The position numbers and the translations under genes are program-made. From Porticoccus sp964276025 (GTDB lineage Bacteria > Pseudomonadota > Gammaproteobacteria > Pseudomonadales > Porticoccaceae): 64,000 nucleotides of DNA. Position 1 is the stretch's first letter; the number at the start of each line of letters is the position of its first letter. The DNA is taken from positions 248,001 to 312,000 of the forward strand of contig CAXYDD010000001.1 in the NCBI GenBank assembly GCA_964276025.1. The letters run 5' to 3'. Below the pieces are notes generated by a model. That model had not been told where the DNA came from. It was given only the letters and a program-made list of their open reading frames with translations, and made no database searches. Below, one piece after another: positions 16,916-26,324 of the stretch.

Positions 16916-16958
16916 AAAAAATATATGTAAATTTTCTCTGGTTAAAACTTTACATATA
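16916..16958 (-). terminator. AT-rich hairpin with T run between cmk and rpsA
   Basis: A perfect 10-bp inverted repeat TATATGTAAA (16949-16958 on the minus strand) and TTTACATATA (16922-16931) encloses 17 bases. On the minus strand it is followed by six T residues (16916-16921). It starts 18 bases after the cmk stop. The stem holds few G-C pairs, so as a terminator it would be weak. It could instead protect an RNA end or reduce read-through into rpsA. Confidence 0.35.
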
Positions 16959-16975
16959 CTAAGTTTATGTAATGC

Positions 16976-17659
16976 TTAAATGCCATTAATTTTGGCAATA
17001 TCTAATCCTAATCGTAATACTTCATCTATATTCATTTCTGAACTATCGATTACAGAAGCATCATCTGCAGCAACCATTGGTGAAGACTTACGATTTATAT
17101 CTCGCTTATCTCGATCCTTAACCTGCTCTATAAGGGTTGCAAGGCTAACATCTTTATTTATATCCTTCAACTGGTTATAGCGCCTCTCTGCTCTAATTTC
17201 AGGGCTTGCAGTGAGAAAGATTTTTACTGTGGCATTAGGAAATACGACCGTACCCATATCACGACCATCTGCTATTAAGCCAGGAGGGTTTACAAAAGCT
17301 CGCTGTCGTTCTAATAAGGCAGTTCTAACGTTCGGATAAGCTGCAATAATAGATGCATCAGTACCAATATCTTCAGACCGTATAATCGAAGAGACATCCT
17401 CACCCTCAAGAATTATTTTTATCATAGACTTATCACTAGCATCAAATGTTACATCCATATGCCTCGCCAATAGGGTAACTGAATCTACTATATGAAGATC
17501 TACATTATGTCTTTTGGCAGCCAAAGCAAGCAGTCTATATAAGGCACCGCTATCAAGGTAATGAAAGCCCAAATTCATGGCTAATAATTGACAAAAGGTT
17601 CCCTTTCCAGCTCCACTTGGTCCATCTACTGTAATTATTGGTGAGTGCTTATCTATCAT
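16976..17659 (-). CDS. cmk: Cytidylate kinase
   Basis: Cmk phosphorylates CMP and dCMP in pyrimidine salvage and DNA precursor supply; 227 residues, family length. The P-loop GPSGAGKGT is at about 13-21. LDSGALYRLLA, IADGRDMGTVVFP (nucleotide monophosphate binding) and the lid with RRYNQLKD follow. Its ATG overlaps the aroA stop by four bases, so it is coupled to tyrA/aroA. The aroA-cmk-rpsA-ihfB order is conserved in gammaproteobacteria. Confidence 0.98.
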   Translation of the reverse strand: MIDKHSPIITVDGPSGAGKGTFCQLLAMNLGFHYLDSGALYRLLALAAKRHNVDLHIVDSVTLLARHMDVTFDASDKSMIKIILEGEDVSSIIRSEDIGTDASIIAAYPNVRTALLERQRAFVNPPGLIADGRDMGTVVFPNATVKIFLTASPEIRAERRYNQLKDINKDVSLATLIEQVKDRDKRDINRKSSPMVAADDASVIDSSEMNIDEVLRLGLDIAKINGI

Positions 17660-19875
17660 CTAGGCACCTCAGAAATAACTAACCCTGCCTTGTTTGCTAA
17701 TTCAATAAAGTTTGGAAAAGAAGTGGCAACATTTTTACAATTTTTAATTAAAATACTATCTTTAGATTTTAATGCAGCAATACTAAACGCCATAGATATT
17801 CGATGGTCATCGTTGCTATCAACTTCTCCACCAGATATTTCACCTCCTTGAATTTCTATACCATCAGGCTTTGAGACTACACTAACTCCAAGTGATAGCA
17901 GACCATCTGCCATTGCTTTAATTCTATCGCTTTCCTTAAGTCTTAGCTCTGAAGCGCCGTTAAGTATAGTTTTTCCATCTGCGCATGCTGCGGCGATGAA
18001 TAAAGCAGGAAATTCATCTATCGCCAAAGCAACCTGTTCTATGGGTATCACGATTCCACGCAAAGGGGCATAGCGAACACGGATATCTGCAACTGGTTCC
18101 CCGCCTACTTCTGTTTCATTAAATAACTCTATATCGGCACCCATCATTATTAAAATATTTATGACGCCCATTCTTGTTGGATTAATTCCAACGAAAGGTA
18201 GGGTAATATCTGAACCAGGTGCAATGGATGCAGCAACCATATAAAACGCTGCTGAAGAAATATCTGCAGGGACATCAATTTTTGTAGCTATCAGCTCATT
18301 GCCACCTTTGATAGTTATAGTTGAATTATCTTTACTGATTTCACAGCCAAAGGCTAGCAACATCCGCTCTGTATGATCCCTTGTAATAGCATTCTCTTTT
18401 ATAATAGTGTTACTTTTAACATACAAACCTGCTAGTAAAATGCAAGATTTGACCTGCGCGCTCGCCATTGGTAACTCATAACAAATAGAACTAAGGGCTT
18501 CGTTTCCTCTAATCTTAAGTGGCGGAAATCCTGATTTGTCTGCTTCTATAGATGCACCCATCTTTTTTAGGGGTGTTACGACACGACCCATAGGTCTTTT
18601 AGATAATGACTCATCTCCTATCAAAACAACATCAAATAATTGAGCTGATAGTAATCCAGACAATAGCCTCATTGATGTGCCAGAATTTCCTAGATAAAGT
18701 GGGCCAGGAGGTTGTTTCAAACCATTTAGACCAACACCATGTATTTTTATAAATCCATTATTTGGACCTTCTATGACAACGCCCATATCTCTAAATGCTT
18801 GGAGTGTTGCTAGACTATCCTCACCCTCTAGAAAGCCAGTAATATATGTAGTTCCCTTGGCAATTGAACCAAGAATAATTGCACGATGAGAAATAGACTT
18901 GTCTCCAGGCACCCTAAGAGTTCCTTCAATGCAACCACCTGGAGAAGCTCTATAATCAATAATCTTTTCAATAGGCTCCAGATATTTTTTATCTTCTCTC
19001 ATTTTCTTAAAATGATTTCTCGCTTCTTTTGCGCGTGTAAAAATACCTATCAAACATTTACTATCCTTATTGGCTATTGCTTGTTTTATTTGATCAATAT
19101 GACTGCTAAAATTATCCAAAGTTGAGAGAACAGCTTTATCGTTTGCTAAAACAATGTCATGCCACATAACAGGATCACTGGCTGCTATCCTCGTAAAATC
19201 TGAGAACCCCCCTGCTGCATATCGAAATGCTTCCTGATTTTTTCTTATGCCTGAAAGCATATCTACTAAACTATATGCAAGCATATGTGGCAAATGACTT
19301 GTGGCAGCTAAAATTTCATCGTGATCAGTGACTGACATTTCACTAACTATAGCTCCAACGCCCATCCAAATAGATGAAACTTTTTCAATATGACTTGAGC
19401 TAGTTTCGCTGAGTGGCGTTAAAATTACCTGGTGATCTTCAAATAAAAGGGGATTAATTGATTTTATACCACTTTTTTCTGAGCCAGCTATGGGGTGACC
19501 AGGAACAAATTGTGATGGATTAAATCCATAGATAGCATGCACACATTTAGCTATTGATCCCTTTACGCTCGATACATCTGTAATTGTTACTGAACCATCA
19601 AGTATTTTATGAAGTTTGATGATAATTTCTTTAACTGCAAGGGTTGGTACTGCTATAACAACCAAATCATCGGCACCTAAATCCGTTGGAATCTCATCAA
19701 GATCGCTAACGGTTTCATCCACAACTCCTAATTTGATTGCTTGGACTAATGTTTCGTGGCTTCTAGAGTAACCTATAACTTGATTACAAAGTTTACGATC
19801 TTTTACAGCTTTTGCTAAACTTCCTCCAATTAAACCTAAGCCGACCAAAAATAAACGATCTATTTTTTTTGTCAT
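17656..19875 (-). CDS. tyrA-aroA: Fused prephenate dehydrogenase / 5-enolpyruvylshikimate-3-phosphate synthase
   Basis: One 739-residue protein. Residues 1 to about 295 are TyrA (NAD site GLGLIGGS at 12-19, catalytic-region HPIAGSE at 127-133), which oxidises prephenate toward tyrosine. Residues from about 307 are AroA, which makes EPSP in the shikimate pathway. The AroA half has GDKS (324), GNSGTSMR (396), SAQVK (472), RDHTE (499) and NPTR (565), the motif set described for class II, often glyphosate-tolerant, EPSP synthases. The fusion is known in Pseudomonas relatives. It overlaps hisC and cmk by four bases each, so translation is coupled. Confidence 0.95.
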   Translation of the reverse strand: MTKKIDRLFLVGLGLIGGSLAKAVKDRKLCNQVIGYSRSHETLVQAIKLGVVDETVSDLDEIPTDLGADDLVVIAVPTLAVKEIIIKLHKILDGSVTITDVSSVKGSIAKCVHAIYGFNPSQFVPGHPIAGSEKSGIKSINPLLFEDHQVILTPLSETSSSHIEKVSSIWMGVGAIVSEMSVTDHDEILAATSHLPHMLAYSLVDMLSGIRKNQEAFRYAAGGFSDFTRIAASDPVMWHDIVLANDKAVLSTLDNFSSHIDQIKQAIANKDSKCLIGIFTRAKEARNHFKKMREDKKYLEPIEKIIDYRASPGGCIEGTLRVPGDKSISHRAIILGSIAKGTTYITGFLEGEDSLATLQAFRDMGVVIEGPNNGFIKIHGVGLNGLKQPPGPLYLGNSGTSMRLLSGLLSAQLFDVVLIGDESLSKRPMGRVVTPLKKMGASIEADKSGFPPLKIRGNEALSSICYELPMASAQVKSCILLAGLYVKSNTIIKENAITRDHTERMLLAFGCEISKDNSTITIKGGNELIATKIDVPADISSAAFYMVAASIAPGSDITLPFVGINPTRMGVINILIMMGADIELFNETEVGGEPVADIRVRYAPLRGIVIPIEQVALAIDEFPALFIAAACADGKTILNGASELRLKESDRIKAMADGLLSLGVSVVSKPDGIEIQGGEISGGEVDSNDDHRISMAFSIAALKSKDSILIKNCKNVATSFPNFIELANKAGLVISEVPR

Positions 19876-20990
19876 TGGTTGTTTCCTCTAGATGCGAGCA
19901 GTTCTTTTAGGTTGTCAAGAAGAGCAATATTTTCATTATATAAACCAATCGAAAATCGTAAGTGATTAGGCATATCATATACATCAACCATGCGAGTTAT
20001 TATCCCTTTTTGGAGAAGTTTTTTATGGATAGATACAACATCTCCTGGCATTTCCACTGTGATAAAATTACCTACGGAAGGAATAAAATCTAATTTTAAT
20101 TGTCTGAAACCATCTGTTAATTTTTTATAACCATTACTATTAATTTCAACAGTTTTTTTCAAAAATTTTTCGTCATCAAGGATTGCCGAGGCTGACACTA
20201 AAGCTAGGCTATTAACATTAAACGGCTGCCTGACACGATTCAATATTTCTGCAATATCTGGGTGAGAAATGGAATATCCGATTCGAAGAGCCGCTAAACC
20301 ATAAGCCTTGGAGAAAGACCGTGTAACAATGATATTAGGGTATTGAGTAATCAAATTTAATGCTGATCCATACCCATCAGAATAAACGTATTCGAAATAT
20401 GCTTCATCTATTACGACTAAGATATTTTCAGGGATATTTTCCATAAAGTCATATATTTCATTGAGCTTAATAAAGGTGCCGGTTGGATTATTAGGATTTG
20501 CTATAAATATCAATCGAGTATTATCTTGAATTGAGTCAAACATACCAGGAAGGTTGTGGCTCCAGTTCTTTGCATCCACAACTATTGATTTTGCTCCCTG
20601 TGCAGTAACGACAATTTTATAAACCAAGAATGCATGCTGAGAATATATAGCGCTATGACATGGCCCTAAAAAAGATTTTGCAATCAACTCGAGTAAATCA
20701 TTTGATCCGTTACCAAGTGTAAGTTGATTAATATTTACCGATATTTTTTTTGCCAATTTTTTCTTTAAATAGTATCCATTACCATCAGGGTATCGATTGC
20801 TAGAATCTAGGGCGTCAATTATTGCCGACTTAGCTGCAGGACTCAGACCAACTGGGTTTTCGTTGCTACAAAGTTTAATTGCTTTTGAGATACCAAACTC
20901 ACGCTCAACCTCTTCGATAGGTTTTCCACCTTTATATGGCAAAAGATCACGTATTCCTGGTAAAGCTAAGTCTTTAAAATTAATAGTCAT
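19872..20990 (-). CDS. hisC: Histidinol-phosphate / aromatic aminotransferase
   Basis: This 372-residue fold-type I aminotransferase depends on pyridoxal phosphate. ANPNNPTGTF, DEAYFEY and the Lys-bearing loop SFSKAYGLAALRIGY are the cofactor sites, and the start LPYKGGKPIEEVEREFG is typical of the HisC2 group. Its place between pheA and tyrA/aroA, and its four-base overlap with the latter, suggest it transaminates arogenate-pathway or phenylpyruvate-type substrates as well as, or instead of, histidinol phosphate. In Pseudomonas this position holds hisC2. Confidence 0.92.
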   Translation of the reverse strand: MTINFKDLALPGIRDLLPYKGGKPIEEVEREFGISKAIKLCSNENPVGLSPAAKSAIIDALDSSNRYPDGNGYYLKKKLAKKISVNINQLTLGNGSNDLLELIAKSFLGPCHSAIYSQHAFLVYKIVVTAQGAKSIVVDAKNWSHNLPGMFDSIQDNTRLIFIANPNNPTGTFIKLNEIYDFMENIPENILVVIDEAYFEYVYSDGYGSALNLITQYPNIIVTRSFSKAYGLAALRIGYSISHPDIAEILNRVRQPFNVNSLALVSASAILDDEKFLKKTVEINSNGYKKLTDGFRQLKLDFIPSVGNFITVEMPGDVVSIHKKLLQKGIITRMVDVYDMPNHLRFSIGLYNENIALLDNLKELLASRGNNQ

Positions 20991-21008
20991 AAGCTAAATA
21001 TATGTCGG

Positions 21009-22094
21009 CTATAGAACTGCTTTTGGGTAAGATCCAAGCACCCGTAAATCAGTCGTATTTTGGCTTAACTCAGATAGAACTTTTGCTATATCTGGATCGT
21101 CTTTATGGCCCTTAAAGTCAACAAAAAAAACATATGTCCACTTTCCTTCTCGTGAAGGGCGAGTTTCAACGCGAGTAAGATCTATTCCTTCTTTATAAAA
21201 TGGAGCCAAAAGGTTATATAAAGCGCCGGGTTGATTTTTAGAGGCAACAATTATAGAGGTCTTATCATCTCCGCTGGATAAGACATCTTCTCTTCCAACA
21301 ATCAAAAAACGGGTTGAATTGTCTGGCCTATCTTCAATCTTCTCTGAGACCTTCTCTAGGTCGTAAAGTTCAGCTGCCATATCTCCAGCAATAGCAGCAG
21401 AATTCCACTCACCATTTATTCTTTTTGCTGCATCTGCATTACTACTAACTGCAACTCTCTCTGCGTTAGGATAGTTAATATCAAGCCATTGACGACATTG
21501 TGCAAGAGACTGTGCATGTGAGTAAACTCTTGTAATTTTATCTTTATGTGTGTTGTGACCAACAAGTAAATTATGATGGATACGTAGCTCGACCTCACCA
21601 CAAATCTTTAAAGAGGATGCCAAAAAAGCATCTAAAGTATGGTTTATTACTCCTTCAGTAGAGTTCTCAACTGGAACCACTCCATAGTTAGCTGATCCAG
21701 CATCTACCTCCCTGAAGACTTCATCGATTGCATTCATTGATTTAGTAATTGCAGAGTGACCAAAATGTTTTATTGCGGCTTGTTGTGTAAAGGTTCCCTC
21801 TGGTCCCAAGAAAACAACTTTTATGGGTTGCTCTAGAGCCAAACATGCAGACATGATTTCACGAAACAATCTTGCTATTTCTTCATTTTCTAAAGGACCA
21901 TTATTTCTTTCCATGACACTACGTAAAACTTTTGCCTCACGCTCAGGCTTGAAATATACATTGTCACCAAGTTCTTCTTTAACGATTGCAACCTTTTGAG
22001 CATAACTTGCACGTTTATTAATAAGCTCTAATAGCTGACTATCCAATGCATCTATTGAATTTCTCAGCTTAACAAGATTATCTTCATCTGACAT
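21009..22094 (-). CDS. pheA: Bifunctional chorismate mutase / prephenate dehydratase (P-protein)
   Basis: About 361 residues. An N-terminal AroQ chorismate mutase helix bundle (1-90; LRNSIDALDSQLLELINKR) precedes the prephenate dehydratase domain (FLGPEGTFTQQAA, GVVPVENSTEGVINHTLD, DNSTRFLIVG). A C-terminal ACT domain (SKNQPGALYNLL, TRVETRPS) senses phenylalanine. Start chosen at ATG 22094 because AAGG lies eight bases upstream; ATG 22109 would add five residues. In Pseudomonas-like genomes serC sits between gyrA and pheA, but here only 39 bases separate the two. Confidence 0.97.
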   Translation of the reverse strand: MSDEDNLVKLRNSIDALDSQLLELINKRASYAQKVAIVKEELGDNVYFKPEREAKVLRSVMERNNGPLENEEIARLFREIMSACLALEQPIKVVFLGPEGTFTQQAAIKHFGHSAITKSMNAIDEVFREVDAGSANYGVVPVENSTEGVINHTLDAFLASSLKICGEVELRIHHNLLVGHNTHKDKITRVYSHAQSLAQCRQWLDINYPNAERVAVSSNADAAKRINGEWNSAAIAGDMAAELYDLEKVSEKIEDRPDNSTRFLIVGREDVLSSGDDKTSIIVASKNQPGALYNLLAPFYKEGIDLTRVETRPSREGKWTYVFFVDFKGHKDDPDIAKVLSELSQNTTDLRVLGSYPKAVL

Positions 22095-22133
22095 ATTTGC
22101 TGCCTTCATACTTAGGTAGTAAGTTTTATCTTT

Positions 22134-24689
22134 CTAGTCTTCAGACTCAAAATCATCAACATAATCCTGCTCTTCTACTCGAGCCAAACCAACCATTATC
22201 TCTTGATCTTTAAGTCTTATAACTCTGACCCCTTGTGTGTTTCGACCTAATATAGAGATTTCATCACACCTGGTACGCACCATTGTACCCTGATCTGATA
22301 TCAACATAATTTCATCTCTATCGAATAATTGCACCACCCCGACTAAAGGACCGTTTCTTTTACTAGCTTGCATCGCAATCATTCCTTTGCCGCCTCGACC
22401 TTTCGTAGGAAATTCGGTCAAATTAGTTCTCTTACCATAACCGCTAGCTGAAACGGTTAATGCGTAACCATTATCTGCAGGGATAATCATAGATAAAACC
22501 TTATGTTCAGTAGGTAAACGCATACCGCGTACTCCTTTGGAGACTCTTCCTACAGACCTAACATCTGATTCAGAAAATCTTACAGCTTTACCTTCGCTAC
22601 TGAAAAGCATTACATCACTACTTCCATCCGTTATAGCGCTACCAACAAGATAATCGCCTTCAACTAAGTCAACAGCTCTTAAGCCAACACTACGTGGTCT
22701 AGAATATTGGTCTAGTGATGTCTTTTTCACTGTTCCATTAGCAGTAGCCATGATTATGAACTTATTTTCGTCATATTCTGAAACTGTCAAAATACTATTT
22801 ATGCGTTCATTCTCGTCTAGAGGTAAAAGGTTTATCATGGGCCTTCCTTTGGAGTTTCTTCCTGCTACAGGTATTTGGTATACCTTCAGCCAATAGACTT
22901 TGCCCAGATTTGTAAAACACAAAATTGTACTATGGGTGCTGGCGATTAAAAGGTGTTCTACAAAATCATCATCCTTTACTGCCGTTGCTGACTTACCAGT
23001 GCCTCCGCGATGCTGTGACTGATAATCGCTTAGTGGCTGTGTTTTTGCATAACCACTATGCGATATTGTTACCACTCTATCCTCTTCTGTGATTAAGTCT
23101 TCTACTGTTAAGTCATGCTGTGACTCTGAAATAACTGTACGTCTATCATCACCAAATTCATCACTTACGGCTTGTAGTTCTTCTTTTATAAGTTGCATAA
23201 GGACTTTTGAGTCATCTAAAATCTCTAGATATTTAATTATTTCATCTAACTTTTCTTCATATTCAGAAAGCAACTTATCATGCTCCATGCCTGTTAAGCG
23301 ATGTAGCTTGAGTTCAAGAATTGCCTTAGCTTGAGATAGAGATAAATAATACTTACCTTTTCGAATACCACAGTTTGGATCTAAATCTTCAGGCCGACTA
23401 GCTGCTCCTGCTTTTTTCATAAGATCAGAAGAAACAGATGCATCCCAACCTGTTTCAATTAACCTATCTTTAGCTATTACTGGTGTAGGTGATGATTTAA
23501 TTAATTCAATAATCTTATCAATATTAGCTATTGCAACTGCCAACCCCTCAAGAATATGAACTCGATCGCGCGCTTTTCTCAAAAGATAAACAGTTCGACG
23601 AGTAACCACCTCGCGTCGATGTCGTACAAAATGATGGATCATTTCTTTAAGATTGAGTGTTTGAGGCTGGCCGTCTACCAGAGCAACAACGTTAAAGCTA
23701 AATCCATTTTGGAGTTGTGTTTGTGCATATAGATTGTTTAAGACAACCTCCCCAACTTCACCACGCTTAACCTCAATAACAACTCTGAGACCATCTTTGT
23801 CTGATTCATCACGAAGCTCTGAGATGCCCTCAACTTTCTTTTCTTTTACTAATTCAGCTATACGCTCTATGAGCCGAGCCTTATTCAGCTGATAAGGTAG
23901 CTCTGAAACAACTATAGTCTCTCGACCTGTCTTTTCGTTAGTTTCAACCGAAGCTTTAGCTCGGATGACAATGCGGCCACGTCCACTTCGATAGGCTTCG
24001 ATTATTCCTGCTTTACCGTTAATTATGGCAGCAGTTGGAAAATCTGGCCCTGGTATATGCTCCATGAGCTCATCTATCGTTATATCTGTATTATCTATAT
24101 ATGCAAGACAACCGCTTATTACTTCTTTTAGATTGTGAGGGGGAATATTTGTAGCCATACCAACCGCGATCCCAGATGAACCATTTACTAATAGATTGGG
24201 TATGCGAGTCGGAAGAACAATTGGTATGAGTTCATTTCCATCGTAATTTTCTACATAATCAACAGTCTCTCTATCAAGATCTGCAAGCAGAGAATGGGAT
24301 ATTTTAGCCATCCTAATCTCTGTATAGCGCATTGCAGCTGCTGAGTCTCCATCAACAGAGCCAAAGTTTCCTTGTCCATCTACTAGCATATATCTAAGAG
24401 AAAAATCTTGAGCCATACGAACAATTGTGTCGTAGACAGCAGAATCACCATGTGGGTGATATTTACCAATGACATCACCAACAACTCTAGCTGATTTTTT
24501 GTATGATTTGTTCCAATCGTTATTTAGGACGTTCATCGCGAATAGAACTCTTCGATGAACTGGTTTTAGTCCATCGCGAACATCTGGGAGGGCTCTTCCA
24601 ACAATTACGCTCATAGCATAATCAAGGTAGGATTTTTGAAGCTCATCTACAATATTTACAGATAAAGACTCTTTTGCTGGTTCGCTCAT
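22134..24689 (-). CDS. gyrA: DNA gyrase subunit A
   Basis: GyrA breaks and rejoins DNA in the gyrase tetramer that adds negative supercoils; 851 residues. The quinolone-determining region reads HPHGDSAVYDTIVR, with Ser and Asp at the E. coli 83 and 87 positions, so no classical resistance change. The active Tyr is in AAAMRYTEIRM. The C-terminal wrapping domain has a GyrA box written QHRGGTG in place of QRRGGKG. It is first in the gyrA-pheA-hisC-tyrA/aroA cluster and divergent from ubiG. Confidence 0.98.
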   Translation of the reverse strand: MSEPAKESLSVNIVDELQKSYLDYAMSVIVGRALPDVRDGLKPVHRRVLFAMNVLNNDWNKSYKKSARVVGDVIGKYHPHGDSAVYDTIVRMAQDFSLRYMLVDGQGNFGSVDGDSAAAMRYTEIRMAKISHSLLADLDRETVDYVENYDGNELIPIVLPTRIPNLLVNGSSGIAVGMATNIPPHNLKEVISGCLAYIDNTDITIDELMEHIPGPDFPTAAIINGKAGIIEAYRSGRGRIVIRAKASVETNEKTGRETIVVSELPYQLNKARLIERIAELVKEKKVEGISELRDESDKDGLRVVIEVKRGEVGEVVLNNLYAQTQLQNGFSFNVVALVDGQPQTLNLKEMIHHFVRHRREVVTRRTVYLLRKARDRVHILEGLAVAIANIDKIIELIKSSPTPVIAKDRLIETGWDASVSSDLMKKAGAASRPEDLDPNCGIRKGKYYLSLSQAKAILELKLHRLTGMEHDKLLSEYEEKLDEIIKYLEILDDSKVLMQLIKEELQAVSDEFGDDRRTVISESQHDLTVEDLITEEDRVVTISHSGYAKTQPLSDYQSQHRGGTGKSATAVKDDDFVEHLLIASTHSTILCFTNLGKVYWLKVYQIPVAGRNSKGRPMINLLPLDENERINSILTVSEYDENKFIIMATANGTVKKTSLDQYSRPRSVGLRAVDLVEGDYLVGSAITDGSSDVMLFSSEGKAVRFSESDVRSVGRVSKGVRGMRLPTEHKVLSMIIPADNGYALTVSASGYGKRTNLTEFPTKGRGGKGMIAMQASKRNGPLVGVVQLFDRDEIMLISDQGTMVRTRCDEISILGRNTQGVRVIRLKDQEIMVGLARVEEQDYVDDFESED

Positions 24690-24860
24690 AATACAAGTTT
24701 TCCTTATCTAGCAGTAAATAAAAAAACCACAAAAACAATCTTAGAATTATAACATAGAATATTTAATTTTTGCTGAGGAAAATCCTTGTTTAATGATGTA
24801 TTCTTCAAGCGTATAATATTATTTAAACAACTTCTAATAAGTAACCATGGAAATTCAATA

Positions 24861-25568
24861 ATGAGTGACCAAAATATAGATAAAGATGAGATACAAAAAT
24901 TTGAGGCACTTGCGAGTCGCTGGTGGGATAAAGAAAGTAAATTTAAACCCCTTCATGATATCAATCCGTTACGTGCAAACTGGATTGATAGCCGCTCCCC
25001 CGTTGCAAAGAATAAAATTTTAGATGTTGGTTGTGGTGGTGGAATACTTTCAGAATCTATGGCGCAAAGAGGGGCTGATGTTACCGGGATAGATATGGGG
25101 GATGCCCCTCTTGCAGTAGCAAAACTTCATAGTCTAGAGACAGGAATAAAAATTAAATATAAAAAATGTACTGTGGAGAGTCTTGCGGCAGAGAGCGCTG
25201 AGCAATACGATGTAATCACATGCTTAGAAATGCTGGAACATGTGCCTGATCCAAAATCAGTTGTTGAGGCTTGTGCGAAATTAGTAAAGCCAGGTGGGCA
25301 TGTTTATTTCTCTACTATAAATAGAAATATTAAGGCTTACCTGTTTGCAGTTATAGGTGCCGAATACATACTAAATCTTTTAGATAAAGGGACTCACGAT
25401 TACACTAAATTCATTCGACCTAGCGAGATAAACCAATGGATAAGGGTCAGTGGTCTAGAACAAAAAGAGATTACAGGCCTTACTTACAATCCTTTCATAA
25501 AAAGTTACCGATTAAATAATAACGATATTGACGTTAACTACATGATACATACTGTTAAGCAATCCTAA
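24861..25568 (+). CDS. ubiG: Ubiquinone biosynthesis O-methyltransferase
   Basis: UbiG performs both O-methylations of ubiquinone synthesis with S-adenosylmethionine; 235 residues from ATG 24861. An in-frame start at 24786 would add 25 residues with no counterpart in the family. FEALASRWWDKESKFKPLHDINP is the family N-terminus, DVGCGGGILSE the cofactor motif, and CLEMLEHVPDP and GTHDYTKFIRPSE are further markers. Divergent from gyrA and followed by mupP and yciK, the same order as in Pseudomonas. Confidence 0.97.
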   Translation: MSDQNIDKDEIQKFEALASRWWDKESKFKPLHDINPLRANWIDSRSPVAKNKILDVGCGGGILSESMAQRGADVTGIDMGDAPLAVAKLHSLETGIKIKYKKCTVESLAAESAEQYDVITCLEMLEHVPDPKSVVEACAKLVKPGGHVYFSTINRNIKAYLFAVIGAEYILNLLDKGTHDYTKFIRPSEINQWIRVSGLEQKEITGLTYNPFIKSYRLNNNDIDVNYMIHTVKQS

Positions 25569-25605
25569 ATCATTTAGCAAAAACTGAGATCAAAATATAG
25601 AGATT

Positions 25606-26268
25606 ATGAAAGCAAAATTTAAAGCAGTATTATTTGATTTAGATGGTACTTTATTAGACACAGCTCCTGATTTTACTACTGCCACAAATATACTTTTAAG
25701 ACAAAAAAAACTTCCTCAAGTGAAAGAGGAAGATATACGAAGATTAATCTCAGATGGTTCAGCAGGAATAATTTCTAAATTATTCTCTATGAGCTCTAAT
25801 AATTCTCTATATGAAAAAACAAGGTATGATCTTCTGGATCTATATAGTCAACATTTGGCAGAGGAAACGCTACCTTTCAAAGGAGTTATTGAACTCCTAA
25901 AGAAGTTAGATGATGACGATATTCCATGGGGTATAGTTACCAATAAACCAGAAATTTACACAAATTCTATACTTAATCAGCTAGATTTGGTTTCACGCCC
26001 AAAAGTAGTAATATGTCCAGATCATGTAAAGCTCACTAAGCCAAACCCAGAACCAATTATACTAGCTTGTAATAAGCTTGGTATAAAACCTGAAAATACT
26101 GTATTTATCGGAGATCATATCCGAGATATCCAGGCAGGAATGAATGCAGGAACAACTACAATTGCTGCTGCTTATGGATATATTGAAAAATGTGAGGATG
26201 TTTCTGAATGGAATGCAAGCTATATAGCTTGGCGTCCTGAAGATTTAATAAAATTATTATATATTTAA
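25606..26268 (+). CDS. mupP: HAD phosphatase, MupP/Gph type
   Basis: A 220-residue haloacid-dehalogenase hydrolase: nucleophile motif FDLDGTLLDTAPD near residue 10, motif II VTNKP, motif III Lys in KPNPEP, and motif IV GDHIRDIQAG. The PWGIVTNKP and CPDHVK segments and the position after ubiG match Pseudomonas MupP, the N-acetylmuramate-6-phosphate phosphatase of the peptidoglycan recycling route. Phosphoglycolate phosphatase (Gph) is the alternative within the same subfamily; context favours MupP. It begins 37 bases after ubiG. Confidence 0.8.
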   Translation: MKAKFKAVLFDLDGTLLDTAPDFTTATNILLRQKKLPQVKEEDIRRLISDGSAGIISKLFSMSSNNSLYEKTRYDLLDLYSQHLAEETLPFKGVIELLKKLDDDDIPWGIVTNKPEIYTNSILNQLDLVSRPKVVICPDHVKLTKPNPEPIILACNKLGIKPENTVFIGDHIRDIQAGMNAGTTTIAAAYGYIEKCEDVSEWNASYIAWRPEDLIKLLYI

Positions 26269-26324
26269 GATAAATTAATAAAGTTTATATTAAAGTTATA
26301 CCAATTAATTGAGTGACATCATTA

